The notes: a model not told the origin generated them from the sequence alone. Positions 1 to 10,223 are shown, counted from the stretch's first letter. The stretch: DNA of 64,000 bases from a bacterium (GCA_030651285.1 JAUSCN010000012.1:1-64000), one strand, 5' to 3'. Numbers and translations are program-made.

Positions 1-141
1 AAGTTAAACGGCTCCTCCTCTTCCTATGTCTCCACCTCCACACTCACTCCAGCTCAGGCAGATGCAATCATTGCGCTTATACAATCCTTCGGAGCAGATG
101 CTGCAGTGGTGGCGAGGGTGAAGGTGGTGTTGGGGAGGTGA
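1..141 (+). CDS. C-terminal fragment of a probable surface/secreted protein (5' truncated by window edge)
   Basis: Frame 1 is open from base 1 to TGA at 139-141: ...YVSTSTLTPAQADAIIALIQSFGADAAVVARVKVVLGR*; tail resembles C-termini of CPR surface proteins. Confidence 0.5.
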   Translation, partial: KLNGSSSSYVSTSTLTPAQADAIIALIQSFGADAAVVARVKVVLGR

Positions 142-154
142 AAGTAAAAGAAGA

Positions 155-189
155 TTGACATATATTATAGATTGTATCTATAATATATG
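155..189 (+). promoter_or_regulatory. sigma70-like promoter with overlapping 14-bp perfect inverted repeat (candidate operator)
   Basis: TTGACA at 155-160, TATAAT at 179-184 (18-nt spacer); CATATATTATAGAT-TGT-ATCTATAATATATG at 159-189. Confidence 0.7.
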
Positions 190-237
190 TAGATAGCTTG
201 GATCTATTGACTCACCAATAACACCAAGGAGGTATCT

Positions 238-522
238 GTGACAGCAACAGTCCTCGAGCGCGATAATGATCTGCCCCAATCAATCCTCACCGATTTCATC
301 GGTACTACCAAACATCTTGAACGGGTAGACGTTGTTGAGCGGACAATCGCGATCTCGTCTTCGCTCTGCTATTACCTCTTTGTGCAGACACAAAGAGGTC
401 GTCTGAGAATAACCCTCTCCAAGGAAATCTTCGAAATCCTTCGAGAGGGTGACTCCATCATCGTCCAATACCAAAAAGGACGATGGACAGGGGCCCTCAA
501 GGGCAACATTTTGCTGTCCTGA
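238..522 (+). CDS. small hypothetical protein
   Basis: GTG start preceded by AAGGAGG; own promoter and downstream imperfect hairpin with T-run. Confidence 0.65.
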   Translation: MTATVLERDNDLPQSILTDFIGTTKHLERVDVVERTIAISSSLCYYLFVQTQRGRLRITLSKEIFEILREGDSIIVQYQKGRWTGALKGNILLS

Positions 523-615
523 CCGCATATTGAGAAAATCGCCCACTACGGGCCACTTTCTTAGTGTGCGGTTTTCTTTTTTGCATACGAAAAGCAAGAA
601 GCGTATAATTGACTC

Positions 616-1698
616 ATGGCGAAAGACTATTACAACGTACTCGGTGTCGACAAGAAGGCGAGCAAGGACGATATCAAGAAAGCGTTTCGCAAACTTGCGC
701 ACAAATATCATCCTGACAAAGGAGGGACTGATGAGTCCAAATTCAAAGAGATCACCGAGGCATACTCGGTCTTGAGCGACGACAAAAAACGTCGTGAATA
801 CGATACCTACGGACAATCATTTCCAGGAGGCGGGAGTCAATCAGGCGGACAAGGATTCGGCGGATTCGACTTCAATGGATTTCAGCAAGGATTCGGCAAT
901 GGCGGTGTAGAGTTCGACTTCGGCGATATTTTCGGAGACATCTTCAATGGCGGTCGCGGCGCACAATCTCGCACTCCTCGCGGGCGCGACATCTCGATCG
1001 ATCTTGAGATTCCATTCAAAGATGCTGTGTTCGGTACTACGCGCACCGTGCTCCTTGCAAAAGTTTCGACATGCACCCTATGCAAAGGTACTGGAGCAAA
1101 GAGTGGCACCGAGCTTGAGACCTGCAAAACCTGTAACGGTAGTGGACGAGTGCATGAGACGCGCAATTCCATCCTCGGACAGTTCACGAGCGTTCGCGCC
1201 TGTAGCAACTGCGAGGGTACCGGAAAGATTCCAAAGGAGAAATGCACGGAATGCAAAGGGCATGGCGTGCACCGCAAAGAAGAGGAGATCAAAATTTCGA
1301 TCCCATCTGGCATCGACAATGGCGAGATGATACGCCTCCCTCAACAAGGCGAAGCGATCAAGGGAGGTATCTCGGGCGACCTGTATGTGAAGATACACGT
1401 GAAGCCGCATACTATTTTCCGTCGCGATGGATCAAACCTTGTTATGAATCTTTCCGTGAAGCTCACTGACTCCGTCCTCGGCACTACTATCCCTATCGAG
1501 ACTCTGGAAGGGAAGAATCTTGAAGTAAAAATCCCGCCAATGAAGCGAGCAGAAGAACTCCTCCGTGTGGCAGAGAAGGGAATTCCCGTTGATGGCGGCC
1601 GCGGCGACCTCATCATCCGCCTCGAAGTCGCACTCCCTCACAAACTCTCCTCAAAAGCTAAAAAGGCCATTGAAGAATTAAGGTCGGAAGGGCTCTAA
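616..1698 (+). CDS. dnaJ: molecular chaperone DnaJ
   Basis: N-terminal J domain with HPD, G/F-rich region, four CxxCxGxG-type zinc motifs. Confidence 0.96.
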   Translation: MAKDYYNVLGVDKKASKDDIKKAFRKLAHKYHPDKGGTDESKFKEITEAYSVLSDDKKRREYDTYGQSFPGGGSQSGGQGFGGFDFNGFQQGFGNGGVEFDFGDIFGDIFNGGRGAQSRTPRGRDISIDLEIPFKDAVFGTTRTVLLAKVSTCTLCKGTGAKSGTELETCKTCNGSGRVHETRNSILGQFTSVRACSNCEGTGKIPKEKCTECKGHGVHRKEEEIKISIPSGIDNGEMIRLPQQGEAIKGGISGDLYVKIHVKPHTIFRRDGSNLVMNLSVKLTDSVLGTTIPIETLEGKNLEVKIPPMKRAEELLRVAEKGIPVDGGRGDLIIRLEVALPHKLSSKAKKAIEELRSEGL

Positions 1699-1824
1699 AA
1701 CCTTGCCGCGTTTTGCATTTCAATCAAACATATGGTTTGATTCTGATCGGACGTCTCTTTTGAAAACAGATGCTGCTGACTCAGCTGCATCACACCAAAC
1801 ACATCACTCAGGAAGGAGCGCACG

Positions 1825-2175
1825 ATGAAGCGGGATCCCGTTCTAGCACAGTACACTGATCAGGTACGAAATCTGCTGATACACACATTCAATCTCCCCG
1901 AAAAGGAGATGCTGGCTCAGGATACTCTATGGAATCAGCTCATCGAGACACGTTTTAATCCCCAAAAGTTCTTGGGATCAAATAAGACCAAGGGCCTTCA
2001 AGCCCGGCTCCTTGCAATCCTCTTGGCACCAAGAGACCTCACACCCTTCTTGTGGAAGGGTGCCGTACCGAAGATAGAAATTGAACCAAAGGAATTTTCA
2101 CTTGGTCTGCAAAAATTCCATCAGGAACTTTGCAGGCACAATGAAAAGTATGCCTCGGCGACCTGTTCCCAGTGA
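1825..2175 (+). CDS. hypothetical protein
   Basis: ORF with AAGGAG SD and downstream terminator hairpin. Confidence 0.6.
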   Translation: MKRDPVLAQYTDQVRNLLIHTFNLPEKEMLAQDTLWNQLIETRFNPQKFLGSNKTKGLQARLLAILLAPRDLTPFLWKGAVPKIEIEPKEFSLGLQKFHQELCRHNEKYASATCSQ

Positions 2176-2197
2176 GAAACGCTAAACTCTACAGTCC

Positions 2198-2223
2198 CCG
2201 ACCGCGCACTCGCGGTCGGGGCT
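2198..2223 (+). terminator. rho-independent terminator-like hairpin
   Basis: CCCCGACCGCG-cact-CGCGGTCGGGG type inverted repeat after the 1825 ORF. Confidence 0.7.
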
Positions 2224-2261
2224 CTTCATTTTCAATTCCAGCGTGCTGTATACTATTTCGT

Positions 2262-2786
2262 ATGAATGCTGTTACCGACGGTGTCACTCAAGTAAGTACG
2301 CTTGCGACACACACCGCGATGACCGTGTGGAACGGTCTAGGCGACTTTCTTATTGTGCTGATTCTCCTCTCGGTTTTCTTTCTTTTTGCGTATTACGTTG
2401 GGCGCGGCCCTTTCGTTGCACTCCTGCTTTCGTTCTATTGCGCATATGCGCTGTACGCAATGTTCCCCTACATGTCGTATCTGCCGAGCGCACCAGCACT
2501 CACAGCACTTTTTACACATATCGGCCTATACGCCGCATTCTGTATTGCGTTCTATATCATTCTCAGGCGCGTAGTGGTATCTGACTTCCTCTATGTAGGT
2601 CTGTTCGGGCTCATTATCCTTTCTTTCCTCGCCGCGACATTCCTCATATCACTCGCGTATCACATGTTCCCAATCTCTTCTATTTATACATTCACTCCAG
2701 CAATGGATCTTCTCTTCGCTGCAAAAACCTATTTCTTCTGGTGGTTTGCTGCACCTGCAATAGGCCTCTTTTTCCTTGCCCGGTAG
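2262..2786 (+). CDS. multi-pass membrane protein of unknown function
   Basis: Strongly hydrophobic ORF; start refined to ATG 2262, 7 nt after TATACT. Confidence 0.65.
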   Translation: MNAVTDGVTQVSTLATHTAMTVWNGLGDFLIVLILLSVFFLFAYYVGRGPFVALLLSFYCAYALYAMFPYMSYLPSAPALTALFTHIGLYAAFCIAFYIILRRVVVSDFLYVGLFGLIILSFLAATFLISLAYHMFPISSIYTFTPAMDLLFAAKTYFFWWFAAPAIGLFFLAR

Positions 2787-2801
2787 TGGTATAGTCTCCC
2801 C

Positions 2802-4055
2802 ATGACTCTGACTGACGAACTGAAAGCGCGCGGACTTATCGAGCACTCATCTGCAACGCCAGATGAGATTCTTTCGGCACCACGCACTGCCTATGTCGGA
2901 GTAGACCCGACCGCCGACTCGCTGCACGTCGGTCACCTTGCGCTCATCCTCCTCATGAAGCGTCTCGGCGACGCGGGCAATACATTGTTCTTTCTCGTTG
3001 GCGGCGGCACTGGCCAAATCGGCGACCCTAAAGAAAAAGGGGAGCGACCAATGCTCACCGAAGACATAGTCGCAGAAAACACTCGCGCTCTTAAATCTCA
3101 ATTGAAAAAACTTCTCGGAGAGACGCCGTTCACTATGGTCGATAATGCCGACTGGCTTCTGAGTGTAAAGCTGGTACCTTTTCTTCGCGAAGTTGGAAAG
3201 TATTTTACGGTAAATGATCTTATCAAGCGCGACATTATTAAAAAGCGCCTCGATACACCCGATGAAAGCATTTCATATACGGAGTTCACGTATTCCCTCC
3301 TGCAAGGATTTGACTACCTGACCCTCAACGAAAAGTATGGTGTCGACCTACAAGTCGGCGGATCAGACCAATGGACGAATATCCTTTCAGGGGTTGATCT
3401 CGTTCGAAAGAAGCTGGGGAACCAAGTGTTCGCGATAGGCATGCCACTTGTCACCGATGCTTCTGGAAAGAAATTCGGCAAGAGTGAGGGAAATGCCGTG
3501 TGGCTTGACCCGGAGAAGACATCCCCATTCCAGTTCTATCAATTCTGGATGAATCTCCCGGATGAAGGTCTCGAGAAGTATCTCAAGGCATATACCTTTT
3601 TACCGCTCCCGGACATTGAGGCGCTCATGGAGAAACATCGCCAGAGTCCTGCAGATCGAGAGGCCCAGGAAACCCTCGCGCGACTCGTTACCGAAATCGT
3701 GCATGGCCCTGCCGCAACCGCTCAAGCAGCAGCAACCACTGATGCGCTTTTTGGCGACACGCCATTTACTGAACTCTCGCGAGATGCAGTTGCCGTAGCG
3801 CTATCTGAAGCTCCCTCAGTAGCACTCGGATCCAGCGATCTCGATGGCGGATACTCACTAGCCGAAGCGCTCGTTACTGGCGGGCTCGCATCTTCCAAAT
3901 CAGAAGCGCGACGTCTTATTGAAGGGAAGGGCATCACACTCTCAGGCCAAACCATCGAAAACCCTGATCAGAAAATTTTCCCAGGAGATCTCTCGCACGG
4001 ATTTTCACTTGTGCGAAAAGGGAAGAGAGGAGTGCTCATTCTTGTATTGAAATAA
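2802..4055 (+). CDS. tyrS: tyrosyl-tRNA synthetase
   Basis: YVGVDPTADSLHVGHL, GSDQWTNI, KFGKSEGNAVWL class I motifs, C-terminal S4-like domain. Confidence 0.96.
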   Translation: MTLTDELKARGLIEHSSATPDEILSAPRTAYVGVDPTADSLHVGHLALILLMKRLGDAGNTLFFLVGGGTGQIGDPKEKGERPMLTEDIVAENTRALKSQLKKLLGETPFTMVDNADWLLSVKLVPFLREVGKYFTVNDLIKRDIIKKRLDTPDESISYTEFTYSLLQGFDYLTLNEKYGVDLQVGGSDQWTNILSGVDLVRKKLGNQVFAIGMPLVTDASGKKFGKSEGNAVWLDPEKTSPFQFYQFWMNLPDEGLEKYLKAYTFLPLPDIEALMEKHRQSPADREAQETLARLVTEIVHGPAATAQAAATTDALFGDTPFTELSRDAVAVALSEAPSVALGSSDLDGGYSLAEALVTGGLASSKSEARRLIEGKGITLSGQTIENPDQKIFPGDLSHGFSLVRKGKRGVLILVLK

Positions 4056-4058
4056 AAA

Positions 4059-4093
4059 GATGGCCAGCTTGCGATACTCGCAAAGCTGGCCAT
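4059..4093. terminator. terminator hairpin after tyrS
   Basis: ATGGCCAGCTTGCGA..TCGCAAAGCTGGCCAT inverted repeat. Confidence 0.7.
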
Positions 4094-4102
4094 AAAATAT
4101 GC

Positions 4103-4318
4103 TTATAAGTGGGCATGTGGCAGCGCCAAAAGCAGCTGAAGCCGACTTTCTTTTGGAGCATTTGGACACTCTCCTTCAGGATTCACACCTTCCGGACCGC
4201 CAAAACGTTGCGAATCCTTCCAGCATCCGCACTTATAGACACAGAAGATAGTGGCACCTTCTTTCATCCTGACGCCAGGAACTCTGTGATACTTATGATC
4301 ACCACATGTTTCGAGCAT
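4103..4318 (-). CDS. small Cys/His-rich protein, possible zinc-binding
   Basis: Minus ORF MLETCGDHKYHRV...FCVYKCGCW...GECP; AAGGAGGG SD before ATG; TTGACG-17-TAGAGT promoter-like sequence upstream. Confidence 0.6.
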   Translation of the reverse strand: MLETCGDHKYHRVPGVRMKEGATIFCVYKCGCWKDSQRFGGPEGVNPEGECPNAPKESRLQLLLALPHAHL

Positions 4319-4472
4319 GTAGCCCTCCTTCCTTAGTCACGATTAAAGGACAGCAACCATTTCTAATGTCGCACTCTACAGTAAAATGCTATAACCGTCA
4401 ATAATGCTCGCTGGGGAAACTGATGGAGTACGTTTTGAAATAAGCTCAGAATCAGCTATAGTGTGGCGTATT

Positions 4473-4559
4473 GCGTCGGTGGCGGAGTGGTCAATCGCAA
4501 CAGGCTGTAAACCTGTCGGACATAGTCCTACGAAGGTTCGAATCCTTCCCGACGCACCA
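4473..4559 (+). tRNA. tRNA-Tyr (GUA), CCA encoded
   Basis: Acceptor GCGTCGG/CCGACGC, CTGTAAA anticodon loop, long variable arm, GGTTCGAATCC T-loop, terminal CCA. Confidence 0.93.
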
Positions 4560-4589
4560 TACAAGGGCATGTGCTGGTATAATGGCACC

Positions 4590-5303
4590 ATGGAGGGAAT
4601 GCCGAGAAAACGAGTATTTGCAGTTGGGATACTGGTAATAGCTATCGTAATCCTGATACTCGCTTTTGTTTTTGTAAGAATTCAAACCAACTCCACCGAC
4701 AATTTAGTGGCTACAGGTAGCGAGACGATCAATACCATCACTCAAGGCAAAACATCAGGAACTGATTCTACTGCTCCACGACTGTCTATCGCCGAAGCGA
4801 TACAGGAAATACATCGAACATATGATTACGGATCGGGGGCTGATATTATCGCCACCAGTACTAATCGCGTATGGTTTATGGCGCCTTGGGCAAAAGATGG
4901 TTGTCCCTACTATAGCTATATAGACCTAGCAACAGGGAAAGAAGTTGAGACCACATTAAGAGCGTGTCCAAAGATTAATGTGCAAGATTCCTATCCCTTC
5001 TATATTGAAGATTGCGAATACTCCGAGTGCTATGACTTTAAAACCCTCTACGTGGTGAACCTCGACACTCTTGAGCGGAAACCCGTACATGTAATTTCTA
5101 AACAAAATGAGACAACGAAGAAAGGGTGTTATGACGCCGACTTCGGGGTATCTTGTGCATCAAATATCACCATCTCAAAAGGAATTCTTAGCATACCGAT
5201 TTATAAAAACAGTGTAAGAAAACCTCAGGAGTTCTTTTATGAAAATGGTGAGCCAATCAGGGTAGATACTGTTGATTTGTTCGAAAAATTTGGATTAAAA
5301 TAA
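4590..5303 (+). CDS. membrane-anchored hypothetical protein
   Basis: N-terminal TM segment then Cys-containing extracytoplasmic region; TATAAT 6 nt before ATG 4590. Confidence 0.65.
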   Translation: MEGMPRKRVFAVGILVIAIVILILAFVFVRIQTNSTDNLVATGSETINTITQGKTSGTDSTAPRLSIAEAIQEIHRTYDYGSGADIIATSTNRVWFMAPWAKDGCPYYSYIDLATGKEVETTLRACPKINVQDSYPFYIEDCEYSECYDFKTLYVVNLDTLERKPVHVISKQNETTKKGCYDADFGVSCASNITISKGILSIPIYKNSVRKPQEFFYENGEPIRVDTVDLFEKFGLK

Positions 5304-5370
5304 TTCAGTTGCGGAGTTTCGACCATAGGTCCTTCCTTCTACTCATTTATTTTTGTGGTATCGTAGTCCC

Positions 5371-6330
5371 ATGTCCAACGCGAAGCCCGTCCTTGTCTCC
5401 GCCGTGAAGCCGACCGGGGATTTGCATATCGGAAACTATTTCGGCGCGATGCGCCAATTCGTCGAGTTGACGAAAGAAGGGAAGTACCAGTGCTTTATTT
5501 TTGTCGCTGACTACCACGCCCTCAACACGATGCAAGATGCCGAGGAGATGCGCCGCCGCACCCGCGAGCTCGTGATGGCCTATATCGCCATCGGCCTTGA
5601 CCCGAAAGAGGTCGTGTTTTTCAAGCAGTCAGATGTGCCTGCACACACCGAGCTCTGCTGGATTTTCGACACCATCACCACGATGCCGTATCTCATGCGT
5701 GCGCATGCTTTCAAAGATGCTGAGGCAAAAAATAAGGAAATCAGCGTTGGCACATTCAACTATCCATTACTCATGGCAGCAGACATCTTGCTCTACGATG
5801 CGAAGATCGTACCTGTAGGCCAGGACCAGAAGCAGCACATAGAGTACGCTCGCGATACGGCGGAGAAATTCAATCGCACATTTAAGTCAGAAGTATTCGC
5901 CCTCCCTGAGCCCTACATCATGCCCGACGTCGCAATAGTCCCAGGCACCGACGGCCAGAAGATGAGCAAGAGCTACGGTAATGTCATTCCGCTGTTTGCA
6001 TCACGCGAAGAGCTCGAAAAGTGCGTGATGGGTATCGTGACCGATTCATCTGGAGACAGACCAGAAAACGTGTACCAAATACACCGCCTCGTGCGCAGTG
6101 CCGATGAACTCGACCCACTCTACGAGGAACACCGCGGGAAATACAAAGTACTCAAAGAACTGCTTATTGAAGACCTCGACCGCTACCTTGCGCCGATGCG
6201 CGCGAAATACGAAGAACTCAAGAACAATTCAGGCATCGTGGAGGAGATTCTTGCGAAAGGGAAGACCGCCGCACGAACAATGAGCGAAGCAAAAATGGAG
6301 CAAGTACGCAAAGCAATCGGCACCGCATAA
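5371..6330 (+). CDS. trpS: tryptophanyl-tRNA synthetase
   Basis: KPTGDLHIGNYFGA, VGQDQKQHIE, KMSKSYGN motifs. Confidence 0.96.
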   Translation: MSNAKPVLVSAVKPTGDLHIGNYFGAMRQFVELTKEGKYQCFIFVADYHALNTMQDAEEMRRRTRELVMAYIAIGLDPKEVVFFKQSDVPAHTELCWIFDTITTMPYLMRAHAFKDAEAKNKEISVGTFNYPLLMAADILLYDAKIVPVGQDQKQHIEYARDTAEKFNRTFKSEVFALPEPYIMPDVAIVPGTDGQKMSKSYGNVIPLFASREELEKCVMGIVTDSSGDRPENVYQIHRLVRSADELDPLYEEHRGKYKVLKELLIEDLDRYLAPMRAKYEELKNNSGIVEEILAKGKTAARTMSEAKMEQVRKAIGTA

Positions 6331-6403
6331 TCTATTGCTTTTTATTTAAAAGCTGCCACTATTGCAGCCAGATATAGCTCACAATCACAGAAAGGGGGTT
6401 AGC

Positions 6404-6943
6404 GTGAAAGATGTTGCTACTCAACACTTAGACCGCCAAAGAGCATCTGTACGGGACAAATCAAGATTCGAGATCTGGAGGTCCATCGTATTGGGCATGT
6501 ATCACGATGCAAACGCATTACTCGCGGCACTTACATCGCAGCACTGCGAAATCAGCCCCGAGACCGAACAGATAATGCGGGGAAAATATTTTGCACTTAC
6601 GCCCGAGATGACAGTACTCAATCTGACCACCGTATCCCCACGACAGCTCGGCTTCACCAGAAATGCGCAGTATGGGAACATCTTCGCACAAGGCACAGTA
6701 CAGGGACTGTTAGCCTGCCCAATTGAGATGCCCGCACAACTACGCCGACAATACGGAAATCAGCCGGAGGGCCAAATACTCCGTGTCGTATCCCGTAGCA
6801 AAATCCCTGACCCGCAAGGGAGACCGCGCATTTTCACGCTGACACAATATGCGAAAACACCTTACCTTGCTCTCTGTACCGCAGGATCAGACACATGCTT
6901 CGGACTCGACGACCTGTTTGTCTGGATCTGCCCATCAAAATGA
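6404..6943 (+). CDS. hypothetical protein
   Basis: GTG start after AAAGGGGG SD; terminator hairpin follows. Confidence 0.6.
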   Translation: MKDVATQHLDRQRASVRDKSRFEIWRSIVLGMYHDANALLAALTSQHCEISPETEQIMRGKYFALTPEMTVLNLTTVSPRQLGFTRNAQYGNIFAQGTVQGLLACPIEMPAQLRRQYGNQPEGQILRVVSRSKIPDPQGRPRIFTLTQYAKTPYLALCTAGSDTCFGLDDLFVWICPSK

Positions 6944-6966
6944 CGTTTAGTTTCTTGCCTGCTTGC

Positions 6967-6996
6967 GGCCGGAATCTCGAAAGAGGTTCCGGCCGT
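6967..6996 (+). terminator. terminator hairpin
   Basis: CGGCCGGAAtctcgaaagagGTTCCGGCCG followed by T-rich tract. Confidence 0.7.
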
Positions 6997-7000
6997 TTAT

Positions 7001-7028
7001 TTGACTTTTTATATAGTACTGCTATAAT
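7001..7028 (+). promoter_or_regulatory. sigma70-like promoter
   Basis: TTGACT 7001-7006, 16-nt spacer, TATAAT 7023-7028. Confidence 0.6.
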
Positions 7029-7088
7029 AGCTATAGACAATTAAACCCTTTTGGGAAGTACCAAACACATCACCACAGGAGGCTCAGA

Positions 7089-8060
7089 ATGCATGACTTG
7101 ATACGGTGCGCCGACTCACTGGCATTCCTTGCGGAACCAGGCATGCGCCCAATATTCACCACTCGTCCCAAAAACCTGCAGCTGGCACACCTCACCACCG
7201 TTAAACCCTTCATTAAGGACTTTGATGAGGTCGTGGTGGCACACAAAGAATTTGTCTCTCAAGTACACCTAAATCCAGGGGTGCGGACAATTCTTACGAG
7301 ATATGATCTCGATGCGCCACTCAATGAGATGAGTCTTTTGTTTGGAATGCAACACACACCAGCAGGAATGAACCTCAACCGGATGCAGATCTTGAAAGAG
7401 ATCGGACTGCGGGTCATATCCATCGCCTACGCTGATCCAAACGAGTACGGTTGCGGCTATGCGGGCGATAGTGGTTTGACGCCACGAGGCCAGGACCTGA
7501 TCGTAGACGCAACCGAAAGCGGCATGATTGTGGACCTGTCTCATGCAAGCAACCAAACTGCGATTGATGCTCTTGACTTCATCGAAAGAGAACAGTTTCA
7601 GACGCATGTCATGGCCAGCCACTCCGGGTGCAATTCAGTATTTCCACATCCGCGGAACCTGCAAGACGATGTTCTGCGAGGAATCGCTGAATTGCATGGA
7701 TATGTCGGCATACCACTCATTACATTCCTCCTCGGCAAAGAGGGAAGTAATCCCTATGTTGAGTGCGTACGCCATGTGAGGCACGCTCAAATCCTGATGG
7801 GATTGGGCAAGGTTGGCATCGGGTCTGACTGTATGCACCAAGACAGAACCATCGGTGAAGCGGCAGGGTATTTTGAGAACATGCTCAAAATGCTAAAGCC
7901 GGACCCGAAGCTTGGCGCACGCTTTCCGGATCGTCCGGAAAGAATCATAGAACAGGGTAGCGACTTGTTCGGAGTTCTTGAGGACGAAATCGGATACAAC
8001 AGAGCCGTTTTGAGTGAGAATTTTATCGCGTTCCTTAGAAGATCTCTTCCTGTGGAGTAA
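7089..8060 (+). CDS. membrane dipeptidase (peptidase M19)-like protein
   Basis: GLTPRGQDLI...GMIVDLSHAS, MASHSGC, HPRNLQDD, GIGSD segments typical of M19; AGGAGG SD. Confidence 0.75.
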   Translation: MHDLIRCADSLAFLAEPGMRPIFTTRPKNLQLAHLTTVKPFIKDFDEVVVAHKEFVSQVHLNPGVRTILTRYDLDAPLNEMSLLFGMQHTPAGMNLNRMQILKEIGLRVISIAYADPNEYGCGYAGDSGLTPRGQDLIVDATESGMIVDLSHASNQTAIDALDFIEREQFQTHVMASHSGCNSVFPHPRNLQDDVLRGIAELHGYVGIPLITFLLGKEGSNPYVECVRHVRHAQILMGLGKVGIGSDCMHQDRTIGEAAGYFENMLKMLKPDPKLGARFPDRPERIIEQGSDLFGVLEDEIGYNRAVLSENFIAFLRRSLPVE

Positions 8061-8077
8061 GAAGGATCTCAAAATAC

Positions 8078-8104
8078 ACCCCCGCCAAAATATTGCGGGG
8101 GTGT
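8078..8104 (+). terminator. terminator hairpin
   Basis: ACACCCCCGC..GCGGGGGTGT then TATTTT. Confidence 0.7.
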
Positions 8105-8121
8105 GCTATTTTATAGGTTAT

Positions 8122-9477
8122 ATGCAGGAACGAACGTTTATCGGTGACCTCGGCGCACACATTGGCGAACAGGTCTCCATGTCAGGCTGGGTAGATGTGC
8201 GCCGCGACCAGGGGAAAATGGTCTTTTTTGATTTCCGCGACCGAAGCGGGAAAGTGCAGGGCGTCGTTCTCCCGGGCAGCCCTGCCATGGATACTGCCAA
8301 AGAGATGCGCGTAGAATTCGTCGTCCGAGTAGAAGGAGTCGTGAACAAGCGCCCAGAGAAAAATATACAAGCTGGCAAGCAGAACGGCGATATTGAGCTC
8401 GAAGTAAAAGCCATTGAAGTTTTGTCGAATTCAGAAGTGCTACCGTTTGATAAAGACGCTGAACTCAATCTCGATACGTACCTTGATAATCTGCCAATCA
8501 CACTGCGCCGACCGAGTGCTCGAGCCACCTTCAAAGTCCAGGCAGAAATCGTGAAAGCATACCGTGCATTTCTAGATAACGAAAAATTCACTGAATTCCA
8601 ATCCCCGAAACTCATTGGTGACGACGCCGAAGGAGGTGCGAACGTATTCTCAGTGCCGTATTTCTACGGCAAGACTGCGCACCTCGGCACATCGCCGCAG
8701 TTCTATAAGCAGATCATGGTGGGAATATTCGAGCGAGTGTACACGCTCGGCAACGTCTTCCGCGCCGAGAAGCACGCGACCACTCGACATCTGAACGAAT
8801 ACACATCGATGGACGTCGAGATGGGATTCATCAAAGACCACCATGACATCATGGTGCTTGAAACCCGCCTCATGTGCTACATCATCGAGCATCTACGCAA
8901 CACGTGCTCTGAAGAATTTGCTTTGCTCGGTGCCGAACTTCCGATCATTCCAGAGGTCGTACCCACAATGAAGCTGCGCGAAGCTCAGGAACTTATCTTC
9001 AAAGAGACGGGTGCTGATAAGCGCAATGAACCTGATCTCGAACCCGAAGATGAACGCTGGCTCTGTGAGTGGGCAAAGAAAGAGAAGGGGAGTGATTTCA
9101 TATTTATTACGCACTATCCGGTCGACAAACGTCCGATGTATACCTATGAAGACCCGAGCGATCCAGGCTTCACGAACAGTTTCGACCTCCTTTTCCGCGG
9201 CGTCGAAATAACCACTGGCGGTCAGCGCCGACACGACTATCAGAACCTCGTTGACGGCATCAAGATGAAAGGTCTCGATCCGGAAAAATTCTCGTACTAT
9301 CTACAAGCCTTCAAATATGGCATGCCGCCGCACGGCGGATGGGGCATGGGCCTCGAGCGTCTCACTCAGAAGATGCTCGGTCTCGCGAACGTAAAAGAAG
9401 CGACACTCTTCCCACGAGACATCAACCGTATCGACCAACTTCTCTCAGGCGCGGTCGACGAAACTGAGAAACAATAG
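8122..9477 (+). CDS. aspS: aspartyl-tRNA synthetase, archaeal/eukaryotic-type (aspartate--tRNA(Asp/Asn) ligase)
   Basis: Class II; about 452 aa without bacterial GAD insertion; GVEITTGGQRRHDY, YGMPPHGGWGMGLERLTQKMLGLANVKEATLFPRD. Confidence 0.9.
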   Translation: MQERTFIGDLGAHIGEQVSMSGWVDVRRDQGKMVFFDFRDRSGKVQGVVLPGSPAMDTAKEMRVEFVVRVEGVVNKRPEKNIQAGKQNGDIELEVKAIEVLSNSEVLPFDKDAELNLDTYLDNLPITLRRPSARATFKVQAEIVKAYRAFLDNEKFTEFQSPKLIGDDAEGGANVFSVPYFYGKTAHLGTSPQFYKQIMVGIFERVYTLGNVFRAEKHATTRHLNEYTSMDVEMGFIKDHHDIMVLETRLMCYIIEHLRNTCSEEFALLGAELPIIPEVVPTMKLREAQELIFKETGADKRNEPDLEPEDERWLCEWAKKEKGSDFIFITHYPVDKRPMYTYEDPSDPGFTNSFDLLFRGVEITTGGQRRHDYQNLVDGIKMKGLDPEKFSYYLQAFKYGMPPHGGWGMGLERLTQKMLGLANVKEATLFPRDINRIDQLLSGAVDETEKQ

Positions 9478-9479
9478 CG

Positions 9480-10223
9480 ATGGAAACTGCGGCCCCGAAA
9501 ACCGGATTTTTTGTGAAGGCCGGTACCTATGAGGGACCGTTTGAGCTCTTACTCGACCTTATCGAGGCGCGCAAATTCCTAGTCAATGACCTCGCACTCG
9601 CAAACATCACTGAAGACTTCATTCAGCACGTGCGCGGACAAGCTACGTTCCCAGTCGAGGAGACCGCAAATTTCATACAGATAGCCGCGACACTTCTCCT
9701 CATAAAATCAAAGTCCCTGATTCCGGACCTCACCCTTACTGAAGAGGAGAACGCAGATGTTGAAGACCTCAAGCGCCGGCTTGCTGCATATGAAAAAGTG
9801 CGTGAAGCGTCACGCGAACTCTCGCGCATATTCGGAAAGAACGTCATGTTTTCAGCAGGGGAGCGCCGTCCAGAAGCCACCTTCGCCCCTTCTCGCGATT
9901 TTTCAGCAAACGCGCTTGCCGAAGCCCTCACCCGAGTCCTTGTAGCACGCGAAGCAGTCAAAGAGCTTCCTGAGGTGCGCGTGAAGCCGCTTGTCACGAT
10001 TGAAGAGATAATGGACCAGCTCGCCAAGCGCGTCGAAAGATCGCTGACGCTTTCATTCAAAGAATTCGCTGGCAGCACGAAAGAAAAAGTGGAGATCATT
10101 GTGTCTTTCCTCGCACTTCTCGAACTTGTAAAGCAGGGAGCAGTTGCCGCTGAGCAGCAAGACACCCATGGCGACATCCGCATCAGCCACACCGCATCAT
10201 CCTCCGTCCCGCGATACGGGTGA
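9480..10223 (+). CDS. scpA: segregation and condensation protein A
   Basis: YEGPFELLLDLIEARKFLVNDLALANITEDFI ScpA N-terminal signature. Confidence 0.93.
   Translation: METAAPKTGFFVKAGTYEGPFELLLDLIEARKFLVNDLALANITEDFIQHVRGQATFPVEETANFIQIAATLLLIKSKSLIPDLTLTEEENADVEDLKRRLAAYEKVREASRELSRIFGKNVMFSAGERRPEATFAPSRDFSANALAEALTRVLVAREAVKELPEVRVKPLVTIEEIMDQLAKRVERSLTLSFKEFAGSTKEKVEIIVSFLALLELVKQGAVAAEQQDTHGDIRISHTASSSVPRYG

Noticed and set aside
4376-4591. Minus ORF 'YGASGRIRTFVGLCPTGLQPVAIDHSATDAI'
   Set aside because: It is the antisense translation of the tRNA-Tyr gene, a familiar annotation artefact.
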